Part shown: one piece after another, positions 21,305-24,040 of the stretch
How the letters are laid out: each line of letters begins with the position of its first letter
Numbering within the stretch: the first letter of the stretch is position 1
Source: Conidiobolus incongruus B7586
Taxonomy: Eukaryota; Entomophthoromycota; Entomophthoromycetes; Entomophthorales; Conidiobolaceae
Reading direction: 5' to 3'
Length of the DNA: 24,040 bases
Assembly (NCBI GenBank): GCA_000697335.1
Contig: JNEM01015017.1
Location: forward strand, 1 to 24,040
The notes under the pieces: model-generated
What the model was told of the DNA's origin: nothing
What the model saw: only the letters and a program-made list of their open reading frames with translations
The model's database searches: none
Translations under genes and position numbers: made by a program

Positions 21305-22913
21305 ATGAGTGAAATTTGGAAAGTGATTAAATTTAGTGGGTTAACTGTCGGAACACAATTTAACCTAATTCCAGAAGGTGTAGAAGCTTACCTCAACAAT
21401 AATGAAGCCAAATCAAGGCTCGCCATTGTTTGTTCTGCTAGAAGTGGAGACAACCATTCGAAAAATGGTACTACAACTAGGTAATTCTTTCTCTTTTTCA
21501 AATTATAAATTCAAAAATTTATTATTATTTTTAGGTTGTTAAAAGCAGCTGAAAGTGCTAAAGAACAAGATTTAAACACCAGTTTAAAAATTGTAGAAGG
21601 TATCTTAACTGAGCATATTGAACAAGTTGATCAGCATATCAAAAATCCCGAAATTCAACAAACTACTAAAGATCAATTAAAATCGAGTACGGACCAGCTT
21701 CAAGTCGTACTAGAAGCTTTAGAAGTTATTGGTGAATTATCGTCAAATACTCTCGACGTTGTATTGGCATTTGGCGAGAAGTTGAGTTGTATTTTAGTTC
21801 AGGGTATTTTGAAGGATCGCAACTACTCTGTTAAGTATATCAATTTGGAGAAGTTTCTGGATAGAAAACAAATTGAGGAAAATGTGAATAATTTGAATTG
21901 GTTGGTTAACGTTAAAGGCACTTTAAAGCAGTTTATTGTTAATCATTTAGGGGAGTTTGAGATTCCAATTATTACAGGTATGATTCTTAGTTTTGATTTT
22001 ATGATTTAATATTTAATCTAATCTATTTAGGATTCTTTGGTCCTTATCCCAATGGTCTAATGAACAGTTTGGGACGTGGTTATTCGGATGTGTTGGCAAG
22101 TTTGGTATGCTTAGCTTTTGAAGCTAAAGAGCTCGTTGCATTTAAAACGGTTGATGGGATCTTCACCGCTGATCTTAATAGAGTACCTAATGCCATACTA
22201 TTAAAGCATATCACACCTGAAGAAGCCAAAGAACTTACTTATTATGGTGGTGAAGTAGTCCACCCACTTGCAATTGAACTTGCTCAGACACAATTGGTTA
22301 CGATCACAATTAAAAATTTGTGTAATTTGCAAGGATCAGGAACGATGGTTTGCTCCTACCCTGAAGAGAAATCTAAACCACCATCCCCAACTGCTCTTAC
22401 TATCAAAGAAGGAGTGACTATTTTAACCCTTCATTCCAATCGCAAGCAACCCTCTCACCGATTTTTCTCAGATGTATTTAAAACTCTCAACCGCCATAAA
22501 ATCATTGTTGACCTTATTTCAACGAGTGAAGTACATTTATCACTCGCCATCTCAACATCCAAAAAGAATACATTCGAGCATTCATTAGACTGCTTAATCA
22601 AAGATTTGGAAGAGATCTCATCAGTAATTAATACATTATTTATTTAGTATTAAAAATCACTAACTCATGACTTTAGGTAATCAAAATAGAAAACCTAGCC
22701 ATTCTAAGTCTTGTAGGCTCCTTCATGAAACAGAAGCGTGGTATGGCATCTATGATGTTCGAATCACTAGCAGCTGCTGGCGTCAATTTGGAAATGATTT
22801 CCCAAGGCTCGTCCGAGATCAATATCTCCTGTGTCATCTCTCAAGAATCGTGTAATACCGCTCTTAACGCTATTCACGAGAGGTTAATCCTATCAACTCC
22901 TCTCGCTCCTTAA
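21305..22913 (+). CDS. HOM3: Aspartate kinase (aspartokinase), four exons
   Basis: Exons are 21305-21480, 21535-21977, 22031-22623 and 22677-22913, giving 482 residues (yeast Hom3 527). Introns of 54, 53 and 53 nt all have GTA donors and TAG acceptors, and the third has a CACTAAC branch site. The enzyme phosphorylates L-aspartate to 4-phospho-L-aspartate, the first step to threonine, methionine and isoleucine, in the cytosol. Visible family signatures: VCSARSG, FGEKLSC, the TGFFG segment rebuilt across intron 2, GRGYSD, VDGIFTAD (247-254) and ELTYYGGEVVHP (His284). Two C-terminal ACT domains follow (about 334-400 and 412-478; VDLISTSEVH and MISQGSSEINISCVI), which in yeast carry threonine feedback control. 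The oddity is at the N-terminus: the near-invariant KFGGTSVG reads KFSGLTVG (residues 9-16), keeping Lys9 but changing three residues that contact ATP and aspartate. Confidence 0.96.
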
Positions 22914-23233
22914 ATTTTTTGTTAAATAAAATTTTTAATATTTGATAAATTGATTCATTTGAAAAAGTTATTATTTAAATTATCAAAAATTTTTTTCATA
23001 TTATTTAATAAATTTGATATAAAATAGAATTATTACCAGCTATTAATGATATTATAGAATTACATAAATATACCTAAATATACAATCAATGCTCTCATAA
23101 TCTTGTGATATAAATTGTTTAAACAGAATAATCACTATCATATGATTTTGATGATTTGAAATTATTATATTCATATATAATATAAATAACATCATTATTA
23201 TCCAAATAATTTATAATTAATATTTTATTATTA
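22914..23233. other. Spacer between aspartokinase and transposon
   Basis: AT-rich 3' flank of the aspartokinase gene, with no ORF or RNA gene that I can support. It ends at a TA dinucleotide (23232-23233) that may be the target-site base pair of the adjoining mariner element. Confidence 0.5.
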
Positions 23234-24040
23234 GTGCAGAAATTAAGTAATGGCACAATTTTAAAATTAAAATTAAACAAATAAATTAATAAATAATATA
23301 TAAAAATTAATGAATAATATAAAATTAATAGCCTCCTTTATTATTAATAACTCTTTTCTATACCTTTAGTAAGTTTCTAATACCTAAAAAACAGTTCTTT
23401 TTATTAAGGACTGAAATTTGATGTTTCACAAACCAATTTAATTTGTTTGCAGGAATTTTTTTTCCTGCAAGCTGTTTTTTTAATTGTCCAAAACAATTAT
23501 AATCACATGGATTATAATCAGGTGAATATACTGGATGTGGTAACTCCCTCCAATTTTTTTTATATAAAAAATCTTTTACAGCTTTAGCTTTATGTATTTT
23601 ACAATTATCATGCAAAATAATAGGTGTCTTTAATTTATATTGAGAACACCATTTAGAAATTGTTTTATTTAAAAAAGTAATATATAACTTACTATTAATT
23701 GATTTTCCTTGAGGTATTAAATAAGAAGACCATATACCATTATAATCTATTACAACAATTAACATTTGCTTATATTTAAAGTGCTTATTCATTGGAATTT
23801 GTGGAGGGGATTGATTTGGCTTAACCCAACATCTTGTTTTATTTTTAGGTAAAGGATTATATAAAGGAATCCAAGATTCATCAATTGTAAGTATTCACTG
23901 TAAAAACCTTTGTTTTTGGTTATACCTTAATAAGTTTAGTTTAGCTATAGCTACTCTAGTTTTCTTTTAGGCTTCTGTTAAATTATAAGGTATCCATTTT
24001 GCATTTTTATTAATTAATCCAAGTTTAAACTTAAGTAAAT
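23234..24040 (-). mobile_element. Mariner-type (DD34D) DNA transposon, 3' part, continues beyond the window
   Basis: The minus strand carries a mariner-family transposase. The sequence at 23234-23270 begins GTGCAGAAATTAAGT directly after a TA, and looks like a terminal inverted repeat of the Tc1/mariner type. It lies about 125 bases beyond the transposase stop, as expected. The partner repeat would be outside the window to the right, so the end assignment is an inference. The element sits just downstream of the aspartokinase gene. Family membership is firm from the transposase; activity is unlikely because the reading frame has stops. Confidence 0.8.
23358..24040 (-). pseudogene. Mariner transposase, partial, with two in-frame stops
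   Basis: One reading frame runs from the window edge to the TAA-type end at 23358. It shows the mariner order: KWIPYNLTE, the first catalytic Asp in TIDESW (codon 23880-23882), WVKP, HDN with the second Asp, and YSPDYNPCDYNCF with the third. Exactly 34 residues separate the second and third Asp, which is the mariner signature. All three catalytic acids are present. Two in-frame stops interrupt it, TAA at 23967-23969 and TGA at 23895-23897; no frameshift is seen. The longest uninterrupted part after them is 144 residues from the Met at 23792. The helix-turn-helix DNA-binding half lies mostly outside the window. Confidence 0.9.

Overview
This window looks like nuclear DNA of a very AT-rich fungus. 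I favour an early-diverging (non-Dikarya) lineage but cannot fix it from sequence alone. Grounds: a SulP-STAS-cNMP transporter of the fungal vacuolar Vsb1 (YGR125W) type; a fungal aspartokinase interrupted by introns of about 53 nt; a PRP22/DHX8 helicase that keeps an Arg/Ser-rich segment; an FRG1 protein, which budding yeast lacks; very AT-rich spacers; and a mariner-type DNA transposon. TAA and TAG end the genes, so the standard code appears to apply.

Layout. 1-4019 is AT-rich DNA with no credible gene. It holds an exact 19-bp Tn5/Nextera mosaic end at 325-343, almost certainly a library artefact. 4020-6944 (+) is the SulP transporter. Convergent to it on the minus strand lie FRG1 (8669-7881) and, behind that, a three-exon gene (10806-9017) for a tail-anchored coiled-coil protein. 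A 2.2-kb AT-rich spacer separates this divergently from PRP22 (13032-16592, +). A 3.3-kb spacer follows. It includes a stop-free stretch with a faint ankyrin-like segment (19195-19455) and a GC-richer island at about 19600-20210. The island has a textbook-looking promoter (opposed CCAAT boxes, STRE-like cores, TATAAATA) and a 45-residue ORF (19912-20049). A four-exon aspartokinase gene (21305-22913, +) has a perfect Gcn4/CPC1-type site upstream. The right edge is the 3' part of a decayed mariner element on the minus strand (from about 23234 past the window end).

How the genes relate. There is no operon or obvious gene cluster. PRP22 and FRG1 are both spliceosome-associated, but two separate promoters and a third gene lie between them, so the linkage may be chance. 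The aspartokinase (first step toward threonine and methionine) and the Vsb1-like transporter (basic amino-acid storage in yeast) both belong to nitrogen and amino-acid economy, but sit 14 kb apart.

I see no convincing new multi-gene system. The points most worth a second look are the altered KFGGTS motif in the aspartokinase, the Gcn4-type site, the small stress-promoter ORF, the uncharacterised tail-anchored coiled-coil protein, and the adapter sequence in the assembly.
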